33,191 bases of DNA, from NCBI GenBank assembly GCA_031291675.1, contig JARLIO010000047.1, forward strand, positions 1-33,191. The letters run 5' to 3'. The stretch's first letter is position 1; every line of letters begins with the position of its first letter. Of this stretch, positions 1 to 7,406 are shown piece by piece. The translations under genes and the position numbers were made by a program. This DNA is from Azospirillaceae bacterium (GTDB lineage: Bacteria; Pseudomonadota; Alphaproteobacteria; Azospirillales; Azospirillaceae). Under the pieces are notes generated by a model. That model did no database searches, was not told the DNA's origin, and saw only the letters and a program-made list of their open reading frames with translations.

Positions 1-2
1 GC

Positions 3-194
3 GTCGCCGATCTGATCCCGTTCATGCTGGACGCCTTCCTCGACAGCGACCGGGGCTTTGCCAAGGCCAGAAAAGACGCCGTGCCGCAGACGGAGACCGA
101 GAAGCCCGTCCGCCGCTCCCGCGCTCCCAAATCGGGGAATGTCGAGGTCGCACCGCCCGTCGTTCCATCCATCCCGCAGACACAGGAGGAATAG
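3..194 (+). CDS. C-terminal tail of an unidentified protein (5' end outside window)
   Basis: An open frame enters from the left edge and stops with TAG at 192-194, giving about 63 residues. The tail begins with a short helical-looking stretch (DLIPFMLDAFLDSD) and then becomes Lys/Arg/Pro-rich, ending in TQEE. The stop touches the ATG of the DUF736 gene at 195, and the AGGAGG that serves that gene lies inside this reading frame, so the two are probably co-transcribed. I do not recognise the family from this tail. In alphaproteobacterial islands the gene before DUF736 is often a ParB-like or other plasmid-type protein, but nothing visible here proves that. Confidence 0.5.
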   Translation, partial: VADLIPFMLDAFLDSDRGFAKARKDAVPQTETEKPVRRSRAPKSGNVEVAPPVVPSIPQTQEE

Positions 195-512
195 ATGCAG
201 ATCGGCACCTTCACCCTGGCAAAAGATGGCGGCTGGACCGGGGCCATCCGCACCCTCACCATCGACGCCAAGATCCGGCTGGTTCCCAATGATGACCGGG
301 TTGGCGATACGGCTCCGGCATTCCGCGTGTTCGTCGGCACGTCGCGGATCGGCGACGCCTGGGAAGCCCACACGTCCGGCGATACGCCACGCACTTATTG
401 GCGGCTTAAATTCGACGATCCCAGCCTGCCCGAACCGTTCACCGCTGCTTTGTTTCCCGCCGATGATGGCGACACGGCCCATCTGGTGTGGAACCGGCGG
501 CGGGAGGGATGA
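195..512 (+). CDS. DUF736 family protein
   Basis: A 105-residue protein with the DUF736 pattern: an N-terminal IGTFT, a G-x-I-R-TLTI strand, a VPND turn, a YRVF-like FRVFVGTS strand, a W-E-A segment and a C-terminal KFDDPSLPEPFTAALF. DUF736 proteins are small beta-rich proteins of unknown function, found mostly on alphaproteobacterial plasmids and integrative elements, so it works here as a marker of mobile DNA. The start is supported by AGGAGG five bases upstream of ATG. The family call is firm; no biochemical role can be assigned. Confidence 0.88.
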   Translation: MQIGTFTLAKDGGWTGAIRTLTIDAKIRLVPNDDRVGDTAPAFRVFVGTSRIGDAWEAHTSGDTPRTYWRLKFDDPSLPEPFTAALFPADDGDTAHLVWNRRREG

Positions 513-548
513 ATGGGTATAATCACGGGAGCGCTGCCGAGATCATTC

Positions 549-579
549 GCAAAACTCATCGAAATATGATATGTTTTGC
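549..579. promoter_or_regulatory. Inverted repeat upstream of abiEi (candidate operator)
   Basis: GCAAAAC (549-555) and GTTTTGC (573-579) form a perfect 7-bp inverted repeat around a 17-bp AT-rich centre, about 20 bp upstream of the antitoxin ATG at 599. AbiEi antitoxins are known to repress their own promoters by binding inverted repeats, so this is the natural operator candidate. A TATAAT also occurs at 518-523, but without a convincing -35. Position and symmetry are seen; the function is inferred. Confidence 0.45.
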
Positions 580-598
580 CCCTGATCACGGAGTTTCC

Positions 599-1384
599 AT
601 GTCGGACACCAGAAGTTACATCGACGGGCTGGCAGCCAATGGCCGCTATCATTTCACGGCCGAGGAGGCGCGGGCGGAGCTTGGCGGCAGCGAAGTCGCC
701 GTCAGGCTCGCCTTAGGTCGGCTCGCCCGGCAAGGACTGGTGGCGCACCCGGCGCACGGTTTCTACCTCGTCATCCCGCCTGAATATAAGCGGCTCGGCT
801 GTCTGCCTGCCGACCAATTCATTCCGGCGCTGATGGAGCAGCTTGGCCTCGGCTATTATGCCGGATTGCTGTCCGCCGCTCAATATCACGGAGCAGCCCA
901 TCACCGGCCTCAAGAATTTCAGGTCATGACCGAGTCGAAGCGACGCGAACTTGTTTGCGGCGCTGTGCGGGTCTCCTTCATCGTCCGAAAACGCGCTGCC
1001 GAAGTGCCGATTCAGACGTTGAACACCCCGCGCGGGGTGATCCAGGTTTCCACGGTCGAGGCTACGGCGGTGGACCTCATCGGCTATCCGCATCACGTCG
1101 GCGGCCTCGACAATGCGGCGACGGTCATCGCCGAGTTGGCGGAACAGATTGATCCTGAGCGCCTCGTCGCGGCAGCGCGAACGGCGCCAGTGCCCTGGGC
1201 GCAAAGGCTTGGGTTTCTGCTGGAACTGGCGGGGGCGGGCGATAAAGCCGTGGCCCTCAAACATCATGTGCGGGAGACTGCGCGGGACAACACGCCACTG
1301 GTGCCCGCTCTGCCGTGCGACGGAGCCGCGCGCGACGCCGGATGGAAGCTCGACGTCAACGCCGACGTGGAGATCGAGGCATGA
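599..1384 (+). CDS. abiEi: Type IV toxin-antitoxin system antitoxin, AbiEi family
   Basis: A 261-residue protein with an N-terminal winged-helix region (about residues 15-60, ending ARQGLVAHPAHGFYLV) and the AbiEi C-terminal domain (about 75-220, including a TPRGVIQVSTVEATAVDL segment). In the AbiE abortive-infection system this protein represses its promoter and neutralises the nucleotidyltransferase toxin encoded next. The ATG at 599 is preferred because GGAG lies about 6 bases upstream and the candidate operator lies just before it. An in-frame ATG at 509 overlaps the DUF736 stop (ATGA) and would give a 30-residue N-terminal extension without family similarity. The stop overlaps the toxin start by ATGA (1381-1384), so synthesis is translationally coupled. 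Confidence 0.9.
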   Translation: MSDTRSYIDGLAANGRYHFTAEEARAELGGSEVAVRLALGRLARQGLVAHPAHGFYLVIPPEYKRLGCLPADQFIPALMEQLGLGYYAGLLSAAQYHGAAHHRPQEFQVMTESKRRELVCGAVRVSFIVRKRAAEVPIQTLNTPRGVIQVSTVEATAVDLIGYPHHVGGLDNAATVIAELAEQIDPERLVAAARTAPVPWAQRLGFLLELAGAGDKAVALKHHVRETARDNTPLVPALPCDGAARDAGWKLDVNADVEIEA

Positions 1385-2193
1385 TCCCGCGCGACTTTAT
1401 CACCGAATGGCGGGCGCGAGCACCTTGGGTCGAAGATGTCCAGGTCGAGCAGGATCTGGTCATCAGCCGGGCGCTGGTGGACATCTTCTCGCATCCCCAG
1501 TTGCGCGACAGTCTGGCCTTTCGCGGCGGCACAGCCCTTTACAAACTGCATGTCGATCCGCCCGCCCGCTATTCGGAGGATATCGACCTCGTGCAAATCC
1601 GCGCCGAACCGGTTGGGCCGACGCTCGATGCCTTGCGCACCGTGCTCGATCCCTGGCTCGGCAAGTCCCAATGGAAGCAGACCGAGGGGCGGGTGACGCT
1701 GAATTACCGCTTCGAGTCAGAAGGCATTCCGCCGCAACGGCTGCGTCTCAAGATCGAGATCAATTCGCGGGAACATTTCACGGTGTTCGGCCTGATCCAA
1801 AAGCCGTTCGCGGTATCGTCGCGTTGGTTCAGCGGAACGGCAGACGTTACCACCTATACCTTCGACGAACTGATCGGCACCAAGCTGCGCGCCCTTTACC
1901 AGCGCCGCAAGGGACGCGATCTGTTCGACCTTGCCGTGGCGTTGAAGCAGCCATATCTCGATCCCGCCGGTGTCGTCGCCGCCTTCAGCCATTATGTGGC
2001 AATGGAGGACAGCACCATCACCCGCGCCCTTTTCGAGCGCAATCTTGCCGGAAAACTCGACACGCCGCTGTTCGCTGCCGATATCGGTCCGTTGCTGTCC
2101 TCGGGCTACCGCTGGAATATCCACGAGGCCGCGCAAGAAGTTTCAACTTATCTGATCAAGCGGCTTCCCGGAGAGGCGTGGAAGGGAGAATAG
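1381..2193 (+). CDS. abiEii: Type IV toxin, nucleotidyltransferase AbiEii/AbiGii family
   Basis: A 270-residue toxin with the DNA polymerase beta-like nucleotidyltransferase motifs of the family. Motif I is FRGGTALYKLH (about residues 43-53) followed by the metal-binding acidic pair in YSEDIDLV; a third acidic strand is LKIEIN; the C-terminal motif is KLRALYQRRKGRDLFDL, with the Lys, Arg and Asp residues expected in motif IV. Characterised relatives transfer nucleotides to RNA (tRNA acceptor ends for the MenT toxins) and arrest growth during phage attack. All key residues appear intact. Translation probably restarts at the ATGA overlap with the antitoxin stop. An in-frame upstream ATG at 1315 would add Arg-rich residues and overlap the antitoxin, and was rejected. 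Confidence 0.92.
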   Translation: MIPRDFITEWRARAPWVEDVQVEQDLVISRALVDIFSHPQLRDSLAFRGGTALYKLHVDPPARYSEDIDLVQIRAEPVGPTLDALRTVLDPWLGKSQWKQTEGRVTLNYRFESEGIPPQRLRLKIEINSREHFTVFGLIQKPFAVSSRWFSGTADVTTYTFDELIGTKLRALYQRRKGRDLFDLAVALKQPYLDPAGVVAAFSHYVAMEDSTITRALFERNLAGKLDTPLFAADIGPLLSSGYRWNIHEAAQEVSTYLIKRLPGEAWKGE

Positions 2194-2315
2194 TCCGTGC
2201 AATCGTGACGGTATCAAAGGTAATGGTGCCTGGGGCGTAGATAAGGGCTATCAGTATTTCTCTGTTTTTGGGCGATCCTATTCCAATTGTTTTCCACACT
2301 GGAAGAGGTGCGTCC

Positions 2316-2543
2316 ATGAAACAGGAGGATGAAGACGGTATTATTGTTCCGCCAGCGGCGAACAGCAATGGTTCGCCAAATGGGGGTTCGCCAATCGGAG
2401 GTCTGGACCCGCGCCTCCGGATTATCGCCCGTGCCATCGGACATCAGATTGCCCGCGAGCAGTGGGCGGCCTGGGAGGGGAAAAACCGGCGGCTGGCGGC
2501 CAACGACAACCGGCCAGAGGAAGAGGGACGGCCGGATGGGTGA
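2316..2543 (+). CDS. Small hypothetical protein preceding the recombinase
   Basis: A 75-residue ORF starting at ATG 2316, with GGAAGAGG 7 bases upstream. It has an acidic N-terminus (KQEDEDG), a Gly/Ser/Asn/Pro-rich linker (NSNGSPNGGSPIGG), a short predicted helix (RLRIIARAIGHQIAREQW) and a C-terminal LAANDNRPEEE tail. Tails of the AANDNRP type recur on small proteins of alphaproteobacterial mobile elements. It ends 27 bp before the recombinase start and is probably co-transcribed with it; it could be an accessory or recombination-directionality factor, but nothing shows that. An upstream ATG at 2268 lacks a good ribosome site. Confidence 0.6.
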   Translation: MKQEDEDGIIVPPAANSNGSPNGGSPIGGLDPRLRIIARAIGHQIAREQWAAWEGKNRRLAANDNRPEEEGRPDG

Positions 2544-2570
2544 GATTGGATTTTAGAGAAGGAGTGCCCC

Positions 2571-4259
2571 ATGACCCGCATCGCCCTGTACGCCCGTTAT
2601 TCCTCCGACATGCAGAGTGCGTCGTCGATCGAGGACCAGTTCCGCATTTGCCGGGAGCAAGCCGCGCAGGAGAAATGGAAGATCGTCAGCTCCTATAAAG
2701 ACGCCGCTATTTCCGGTGCCAGCATCATCCAGCGCCCCGGCGTTCAGGCCCTGCTTCAGGATGCAGGGGCTGGTAAGTTCGAGATCGTGTTGGCCGAGGC
2801 GCTGGATCGCATCAGCCGCGATCAGGCCGATGTCGCCACCATCTTCAAGCACCTCAAATTCGCCGGAGCCAAGATCGTCACCTTGTCTGAGGGGGAGATT
2901 TCTGAACTGCATGTCGGCCTCAAGGGCACGATGAATGCGCTGTTCCTGAAAGACCTCGCAGCCAAGACCCATCGCGGGATGCGGGGCAGGGTGGAAAAGG
3001 GCAAGGCCGGCGGTGGATTGTGCTACGGCTATGACGTGGTCAAACGATTGGACGGTAACGGCGAGCCGGTGCGCGGCGAACGGAAGATCAACGAGGCGGA
3101 AGCCGCCATCGTCCGCCGGATATTCCGTGAATTTGCGGCGGGCAAAAGCCCCAAGGCCATCGTCACCGATCTCAACCGCGACGGCATTCCCGGCCCGTTC
3201 GGCCATGCCTGGGGTCATACGACGATCCGGGGGCATGTCAACCGGGGCACTGGCATCGTCAACAACGAGCTGTACTCCGGGATGCTGGTGTGGAACCGGC
3301 TTCGTTACATGAAGAACCCGACGACCGGCACCCGCGTGCCTCGGATCAATCCCGAATCCGGGTGGGTCAGGACCGAGGTGCCAGAGTTGCGCTTGATCGA
3401 TGAGGATCTCTGGCAGGCGGTTCGCCGACGTCAGGAACAGATCGCCAAGGAGTTCGAGAACGTCACCAGGGGCGTGCGGGCCGCGATGGCGCAGAAACTG
3501 AATGGCCTGCGCCGCCCGGCATTTTTGTTCTCCGGTTTGCTCACCTGCGGATGCTGCGGCGGCCAGTACGGCATCGTCACCACCGACCGCTATGGCTGCC
3601 TCAACCGCTATCGGCAGGGCACCTGCGACAACGGCCACACAATCACCCGCGAAAAGATCGAACAGCGCATTCTGTCGGGCCTGACCGAAAAGCTGGTGTC
3701 CGCCGACGCGGTGGCCGAAGCCGTTCGCGGCTATGCCGAGGCGATCAACCAGCAGAACCGGGAGCGCCGCGCCCAGACCGACCTCGACCGCAAGGTGCTG
3801 GAGAAGATTGATCGGGGAATCGCCGGCATCATGGCGGCGATTGAGGACGGCATGTATCAGCCCGCCATGAAGGTCAGGATGGACGATCTCGAACGGCAGA
3901 AGGGCGATATCCTGGCCCGCATGAGGGATGTTCCGGCCGATGCTCCCGACATCCACCCGAACATCGCCGAACTCTACCGGACCAAGGTCAACCACCTGAC
4001 CGCAGCCCTGGCCGACCCGGAACTGCGGACAGAGGCCGCTGAAGCGATCCGTTCGCTGGTGGGCGAGGTGGTGCTGACCCCTGGGAGCAAGCGGGGCGAG
4101 ATCCACGCGGTGTTACGCGGCGCGTTGATGGGCATCCTCGACGTCGTCGCGGAACCAAGGGGGAGCCGAAGTCCGGGAGTTATAACGAAAGCGGTTGCAG
4201 GCCCCCGCATCCAAATACAAAAAGCCCTTGAAAGCGAACAGCTTTCAGGGGCTTTTTGA
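2571..4259 (+). CDS. Large serine recombinase (resolvase N-terminus, recombinase domain, zinc ribbon)
   Basis: A 562-residue site-specific recombinase. The N-terminal catalytic domain (about 1-145) holds the nucleophile in YARYSSD (Ser11), the arginines of ALDRISRD and an SELHVGLKG helix. The recombinase domain spans about 160-300. The zinc beta-ribbon (about 320-360) has CGCCGG and later cysteines. A coiled-coil-like region (about 385-440) follows. Large serine recombinases integrate and excise phages and integrative elements. AAGGAG lies about 7 bases before the ATG. The last 20-25 codons run through a rho-independent hairpin, so the C-terminus may have been fixed by the integration junction. 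It lies at the right edge of the island, directly beside chromosomal-type metabolic genes. Confidence 0.93.
   Translation: MTRIALYARYSSDMQSASSIEDQFRICREQAAQEKWKIVSSYKDAAISGASIIQRPGVQALLQDAGAGKFEIVLAEALDRISRDQADVATIFKHLKFAGAKIVTLSEGEISELHVGLKGTMNALFLKDLAAKTHRGMRGRVEKGKAGGGLCYGYDVVKRLDGNGEPVRGERKINEAEAAIVRRIFREFAAGKSPKAIVTDLNRDGIPGPFGHAWGHTTIRGHVNRGTGIVNNELYSGMLVWNRLRYMKNPTTGTRVPRINPESGWVRTEVPELRLIDEDLWQAVRRRQEQIAKEFENVTRGVRAAMAQKLNGLRRPAFLFSGLLTCGCCGGQYGIVTTDRYGCLNRYRQGTCDNGHTITREKIEQRILSGLTEKLVSADAVAEAVRGYAEAINQQNRERRAQTDLDRKVLEKIDRGIAGIMAAIEDGMYQPAMKVRMDDLERQKGDILARMRDVPADAPDIHPNIAELYRTKVNHLTAALADPELRTEAAEAIRSLVGEVVLTPGSKRGEIHAVLRGALMGILDVVAEPRGSRSPGVITKAVAGPRIQIQKALESEQLSGAF
4219..4257. terminator. 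Strong bidirectional terminator overlapping recombinase 3' end
   Basis: The arms are 4219-4235 (AAAAAGCCCTTGAAAGC) and 4241-4257, forming a 17-bp stem with one G-U wobble and a 5-base loop GAACA. There is a T-run on the plus strand and another on the minus strand. It serves the recombinase on the plus strand and the convergent ABC operon on the minus strand. The recombinase stop codon (4257-4259) lies at its foot. Confidence 0.85.
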
Positions 4260-4391
4260 TTCAAGGCTCTTTCGCGCGCCACTTGGTTTGACAATTTGCG
4301 CCAAACGGTTTGACAAAACGGCACGTTGGACAGTGCCCCCTGTTGGCCCAAAGTTGGTCGAGATTTTCGTTCTTCCGTGTTGCATCGGCCG

Positions 4392-5468
4392 TCACGCCAG
4401 GCGGCGACCGGTAGCCCGGTCAAACAAATGCAATCCGCCTGGCTGCAGGGTCACGAAGGCCGGTCCGGGCGCCGTGGCGATCCGACCGGCATGGGCGATC
4501 ATTATCCGGTGCTTGCCGAGGGTGCCGGCAACGTAACTTTCAGCGCCTGTCTGTTCGACCATTTCGATCGCGAAGGGCATGCCGCCGGCCGAGGCATCGC
4601 GGCTGATGTCGAGGTGGCCCGGGCGCATCCCGAGGGTCAGGGCCACGCCCTCGGTGACGCCGGCTCGCCCGTCGAGCGGAAACCGCAGACCGTCTTCGGT
4701 CACGGCGACGAGACCTCCGGCGTCCCGCGCGGCAACGGCCTCGATCAGGTTCATCGCGGGCGAGCCGATGAATGTCGCGACGAACAGATTGGCCGGCTTG
4801 TCGTAGAGCTCCAATGGCGCCCCCGACTGCTCCACGCGCCCGCCATTGAGGATGACGATCCGGTCCGACATCGTCATCGCCTCGATCTGGTCGTGCGTGA
4901 CATAGATCGAGGTGGTGCGCAGCCGCTGCTGCAGCGTCTTGATTTCGCTGCGCATCTGCACGCGCAGCTTGGCATCGAGATTGGACAGCGGCTCATCGAA
5001 CAGAAAAACGCTCGGTTTGCGGACGATCGCCCGGCCCATGGCGACACGCTGACGCAGGCCCCCCGAGAGCTGGCGCGGATAGCGTGCGAGATACGCCGTC
5101 AATCCGAGCATCTCGGCCGCCTCCGCCACCGACTTGCGGATCTCCGATTTCGTCACGTTGCGCAATTTGAGGCTGAAGCCCATGTTCTCGGCCACCGTGA
5201 AGTGCGGGTAGAGCGCATAGTTCTGAAAAACCATGGCGATATCGCGGCTCTTCGGCGGGACGTCGTTGACCACGCGCCCGCCGATCGCGATCGTGCCGCC
5301 CGAGATCGGCTCCAGTCCGGCGATCATGCGCAGCAACGTGGATTTGCCGCACCCCGAGGCGCCGATCAGCGAGACGAATTCGCCGTCGCGAATCGTGAGA
5401 TCGACGCCTTGGATCACCTGATGGCTGCCGTAACGCTTGACGACCCCGTTGATGTCGACTGTGGCCAT
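4392..5468 (-). CDS. Sugar ABC transporter ATP-binding protein (MalK/UgpC type)
   Basis: A 358-residue ATPase of the CUT1 carbohydrate importer family. Walker A is GASGCGKST (about residues 36-44), the Q-loop is [10 protein letters not shown], Walker B is [12 protein letters not shown] and the H-loop is SIYVTHD. A C-terminal TOBE-type beta domain follows (about 235-355). The signature motif reads LSGGLRQ where the family consensus is LSGGQRQ, a Gln-to-Leu change directly after the catalytic LSGG. It is the last gene of the minus-strand operon, 66 bp after the second permease. It energises import of the sugar captured by the 7407-8657 binding protein. Confidence 0.93.
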   Translation of the reverse strand: MATVDINGVVKRYGSHQVIQGVDLTIRDGEFVSLIGASGCGKSTLLRMIAGLEPISGGTIAIGGRVVNDVPPKSRDIAMVFQNYALYPHFTVAENMGFSLKLRNVTKSEIRKSVAEAAEMLGLTAYLARYPRQLSGGLRQRVAMGRAIVRKPSVFLFDEPLSNLDAKLRVQMRSEIKTLQQRLRTTSIYVTHDQIEAMTMSDRIVILNGGRVEQSGAPLELYDKPANLFVATFIGSPAMNLIEAVAARDAGGLVAVTEDGLRFPLDGRAGVTEGVALTLGMRPGHLDISRDASAGGMPFAIEMVEQTGAESYVAGTLGKHRIMIAHAGRIATAPGPAFVTLQPGGLHLFDRATGRRLA

Positions 5469-5495
5469 GAAAGCTCATTCCTTGCGACGAGTTGA

Positions 5496-5517
5496 GAACC
5501 GGACGCGAGACCGGTTC
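5496..5517 (-). other. Intercistronic hairpin between permease and ATPase genes
   Basis: GAACCGG (5496-5502) and CCGGTTC (5511-5517) form a 7-bp stem with an 8-base loop in the 66-bp gap before the ATPase start. There is no T-run, so it is more likely an mRNA stability or processing element than a terminator. Confidence 0.4.
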
Positions 5518-5534
5518 CCTGGATCTTTCTCATG

Positions 5535-6407
5535 TCACTTCGTCGCCCCGGCCATCAGGCCCGAGACGAGATAGCGATTGAGCAGCAGGACGATCAGGAC
5601 CGGGGGAACGATGGCGAAGATGCCGGCAGCATTCATCAGTCCGTAATCGACATAGTTGCGGGTGACGAACTCGGGCAGCAGCACGGTCAGCGGCTTGGTG
5701 GCGAGCGTCGGCGAAAACACCAGGGGCACCATGAATTGGCCCCAGGCGTTGAGAAAGGTGAGGATGGCGCTGGCGATCAACCCCGGCGCGGCGAGCGGCA
5801 GGACGATGAAGACGAGCGTGTAGAAGCGTCCCGCCCCGTCGAGCCAGGCGGCCTCTTCGAGCGAGATCGACATCGCTTGGTAGACCGACCGCATCAGCCA
5901 CAAGGCCAGCGGCAGGAAGGCCGAGACATAGATCAGCACAATGCCGGTGTAGGTATCGATGAGCTTCAGGGAGATCATCAGCCGGTAAAGCGGGATCATC
6001 ACCGTGTAGGCCGGGATGGCGAGGGTCGCGACCACCAGGTAAAAGCAGATATCCCGTCCCGGGAACCGCAGCCGGACAAAGGCATAGGCGCCGGTTGCCG
6101 CCACCGCCACGGTCACGGCGGTGGCACCCGCCGCCGTGACGATGCTGTTGAGGAGAGCCGCGGAAAATTGCGGCCAGACCGACTGAACGGCATTGCCCTG
6201 CGACAGGCTGGTGGAGCCGAACAGCTTGGCATAGTGCTCGAGTGTCGGATGCTTTGGCCAAAAGGACGGATCGCCAAACAAATCCACGGGTGGGGTGATC
6301 GACGTCACGAACGACCAATACACGGGCCCGAGCGACCAGCAGAGCAGCAGACCGACGGCCAGAAGGATGCCGAGCCGGCCCAGGAGCGAGGATAGGGGAC
6401 GCAACAT
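5535..6407 (-). CDS. Sugar ABC transporter permease (MalG-like)
   Basis: A 290-residue inner-membrane protein with six predicted transmembrane segments. The binding-protein-dependent transport EAA loop is at EEAAWLDGAGRFYTLVFIVLP, where the coupling helix docks on the ATPase. A large periplasmic segment precedes the core, as in MalG/UgpE relatives. The ATG at 6407 lies two bases after the stop of the upstream permease gene (TGATCATG on the minus strand). A TTG two codons earlier would give a 4-base overlap instead. Tight coupling indicates co-translation with its heterodimer partner. Confidence 0.92.
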   Translation of the reverse strand: MLRPLSSLLGRLGILLAVGLLLCWSLGPVYWSFVTSITPPVDLFGDPSFWPKHPTLEHYAKLFGSTSLSQGNAVQSVWPQFSAALLNSIVTAAGATAVTVAVAATGAYAFVRLRFPGRDICFYLVVATLAIPAYTVMIPLYRLMISLKLIDTYTGIVLIYVSAFLPLALWLMRSVYQAMSISLEEAAWLDGAGRFYTLVFIVLPLAAPGLIASAILTFLNAWGQFMVPLVFSPTLATKPLTVLLPEFVTRNYVDYGLMNAAGIFAIVPPVLIVLLLNRYLVSGLMAGATK

Positions 6408-6409
6408 GA

Positions 6410-7297
6410 TCAATCGAACCTCGTTTCGCGATAGACCCGCAGCACATAGACCAGCGAGACGACGAGCGAACCGATCATCGCGAGGATCGACAGCGCCATG
6501 CCGCTGGAAAGCCGCATGTTCTGAAACGCGGTCAGATAGATCTGGATGATCACCGAACGCGTATCGATGCTCGATCCGGCCAGAATCCAGGCTTCGTCGA
6601 ACAGGTTAAAGGCGAAGACCGTCGACTGGCTCAGCGCAATGGCGAGACCACTGGCGATCAGCGGCAGCGTCACGAGCCGGAAGCATTTGACCGGGCCGGC
6701 GCCGTCGAGCCGGGCGGCTTCGTAGAGGTCGGCCGGGATGCTCTGCAGCGCGGCCAGCATGATGACCGCGGTCAGCGGCATCATGCGCCAGACATGGACG
6801 AGGGAGATCAGGAACAGCGCCGTCGCTTGGTCGTTGAACCAGACCTTGTTCTCGGCAATGATCCCGAGGCCGAGCAGGATTTTGTTGAGCAGCCCGTAAC
6901 TTGGATTAAAGATCCACATCCAGACGATCGCATTGACGACCGGCGGCAGGCACCAGGGCAGGACGGTGGCCGCCAGCAGCCACTGCCGCCCGTACCGGAC
7001 GCGGTCGAGCAGCAGCGCGGCGCCAAGCCCGCCGATCGTTTCCAGAACCACCGCGGCAGCAACATAGGCGAGGGTATTGAACCACGAGGCCTGGACGCTG
7101 CTGTCGGTCATCAGCCGGGCGTAATTGGCAAGGCCGACGAACGGTGCGTCCGGCTGCATCGGGTTGATCCGGTACAGGCTATCGACGGCCGAGATAACGA
7201 GCGGGTAAAACACCAGCCCGCCCATGATTACCAGGATCGGCACAACGAAGACGGCGGCAAGCGCAGCCTCGTCCGCCTTGAAGGTGGATCGCATCAT
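6410..7297 (-). CDS. Sugar ABC transporter permease (MalF/UgpA-like)
   Basis: A 295-residue permease starting MMRSTFKADEAAL, with about six transmembrane helices. Helix 1 is around residues 12-35, and the EAA loop reads YEAARLDGAGPVKCFRLVTLPL (about 190-211). CUT1 permeases of this type pair with the MalG-like partner to form the channel. The open frame continues about 290 bases upstream, but that extension is Arg/Cys/Ser-rich, lacks family similarity and overlaps the binding-protein gene, so the start was placed at the MM pair (7297 or 7294). No strong Shine-Dalgarno is visible. Confidence 0.9.
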   Translation of the reverse strand: MMRSTFKADEAALAAVFVVPILVIMGGLVFYPLVISAVDSLYRINPMQPDAPFVGLANYARLMTDSSVQASWFNTLAYVAAAVVLETIGGLGAALLLDRVRYGRQWLLAATVLPWCLPPVVNAIVWMWIFNPSYGLLNKILLGLGIIAENKVWFNDQATALFLISLVHVWRMMPLTAVIMLAALQSIPADLYEAARLDGAGPVKCFRLVTLPLIASGLAIALSQSTVFAFNLFDEAWILAGSSIDTRSVIIQIYLTAFQNMRLSSGMALSILAMIGSLVVSLVYVLRVYRETRFD

Positions 7298-7376
7298 CAG
7301 TTCTGGCTTATCTTCGAGCGTTCGTGTTCCCCTCGACCGGCGGGCGAGGCGGTAGCGGCGGCAGACATGCCACAGG

Positions 7377-7400
7377 CGCCGCCGGCCGAGGCCGGCGGCG
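7377..7400 (-). other. GC-rich stem-loop between binding-protein and permease genes
   Basis: The arms 7377-7387 and 7390-7400 form an 11-bp GC-only hairpin with a minimal loop, 6 bases past the binding-protein stop. There is no T-run. A stem-loop after the binding-protein gene is the classical arrangement for protecting that message and keeping the binding protein in excess over the permeases. The second ABC operon has one in the same place (12176-12218). Confidence 0.6.
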
Positions 7401-7406
7401 GCCTTA

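Noticed and set aside
713-1267. 184-codon minus-strand frame opposite abiEi
   Set aside because: Shadow of the antitoxin gene, with Arg-rich translation and no motif.
1113-2240. 375-codon open frame overlapping abiEi and abiEii
   Set aside because: Arg/Pro/Ser-rich out-of-frame translation across two well-identified genes.
2553-4106. 517-codon open frame on the minus strand opposite the recombinase
   Set aside because: It mirrors the recombinase codons, has low-complexity His/Gly/Ala-rich translation and no motif; the plus-strand protein has full family motifs.
4150-4216. Possible tRNA gene end before the terminator (CCCCCGCATCCA)
   Set aside because: No D-arm or anticodon-arm sequence upstream and no proper T-loop; at most a residual attachment site.
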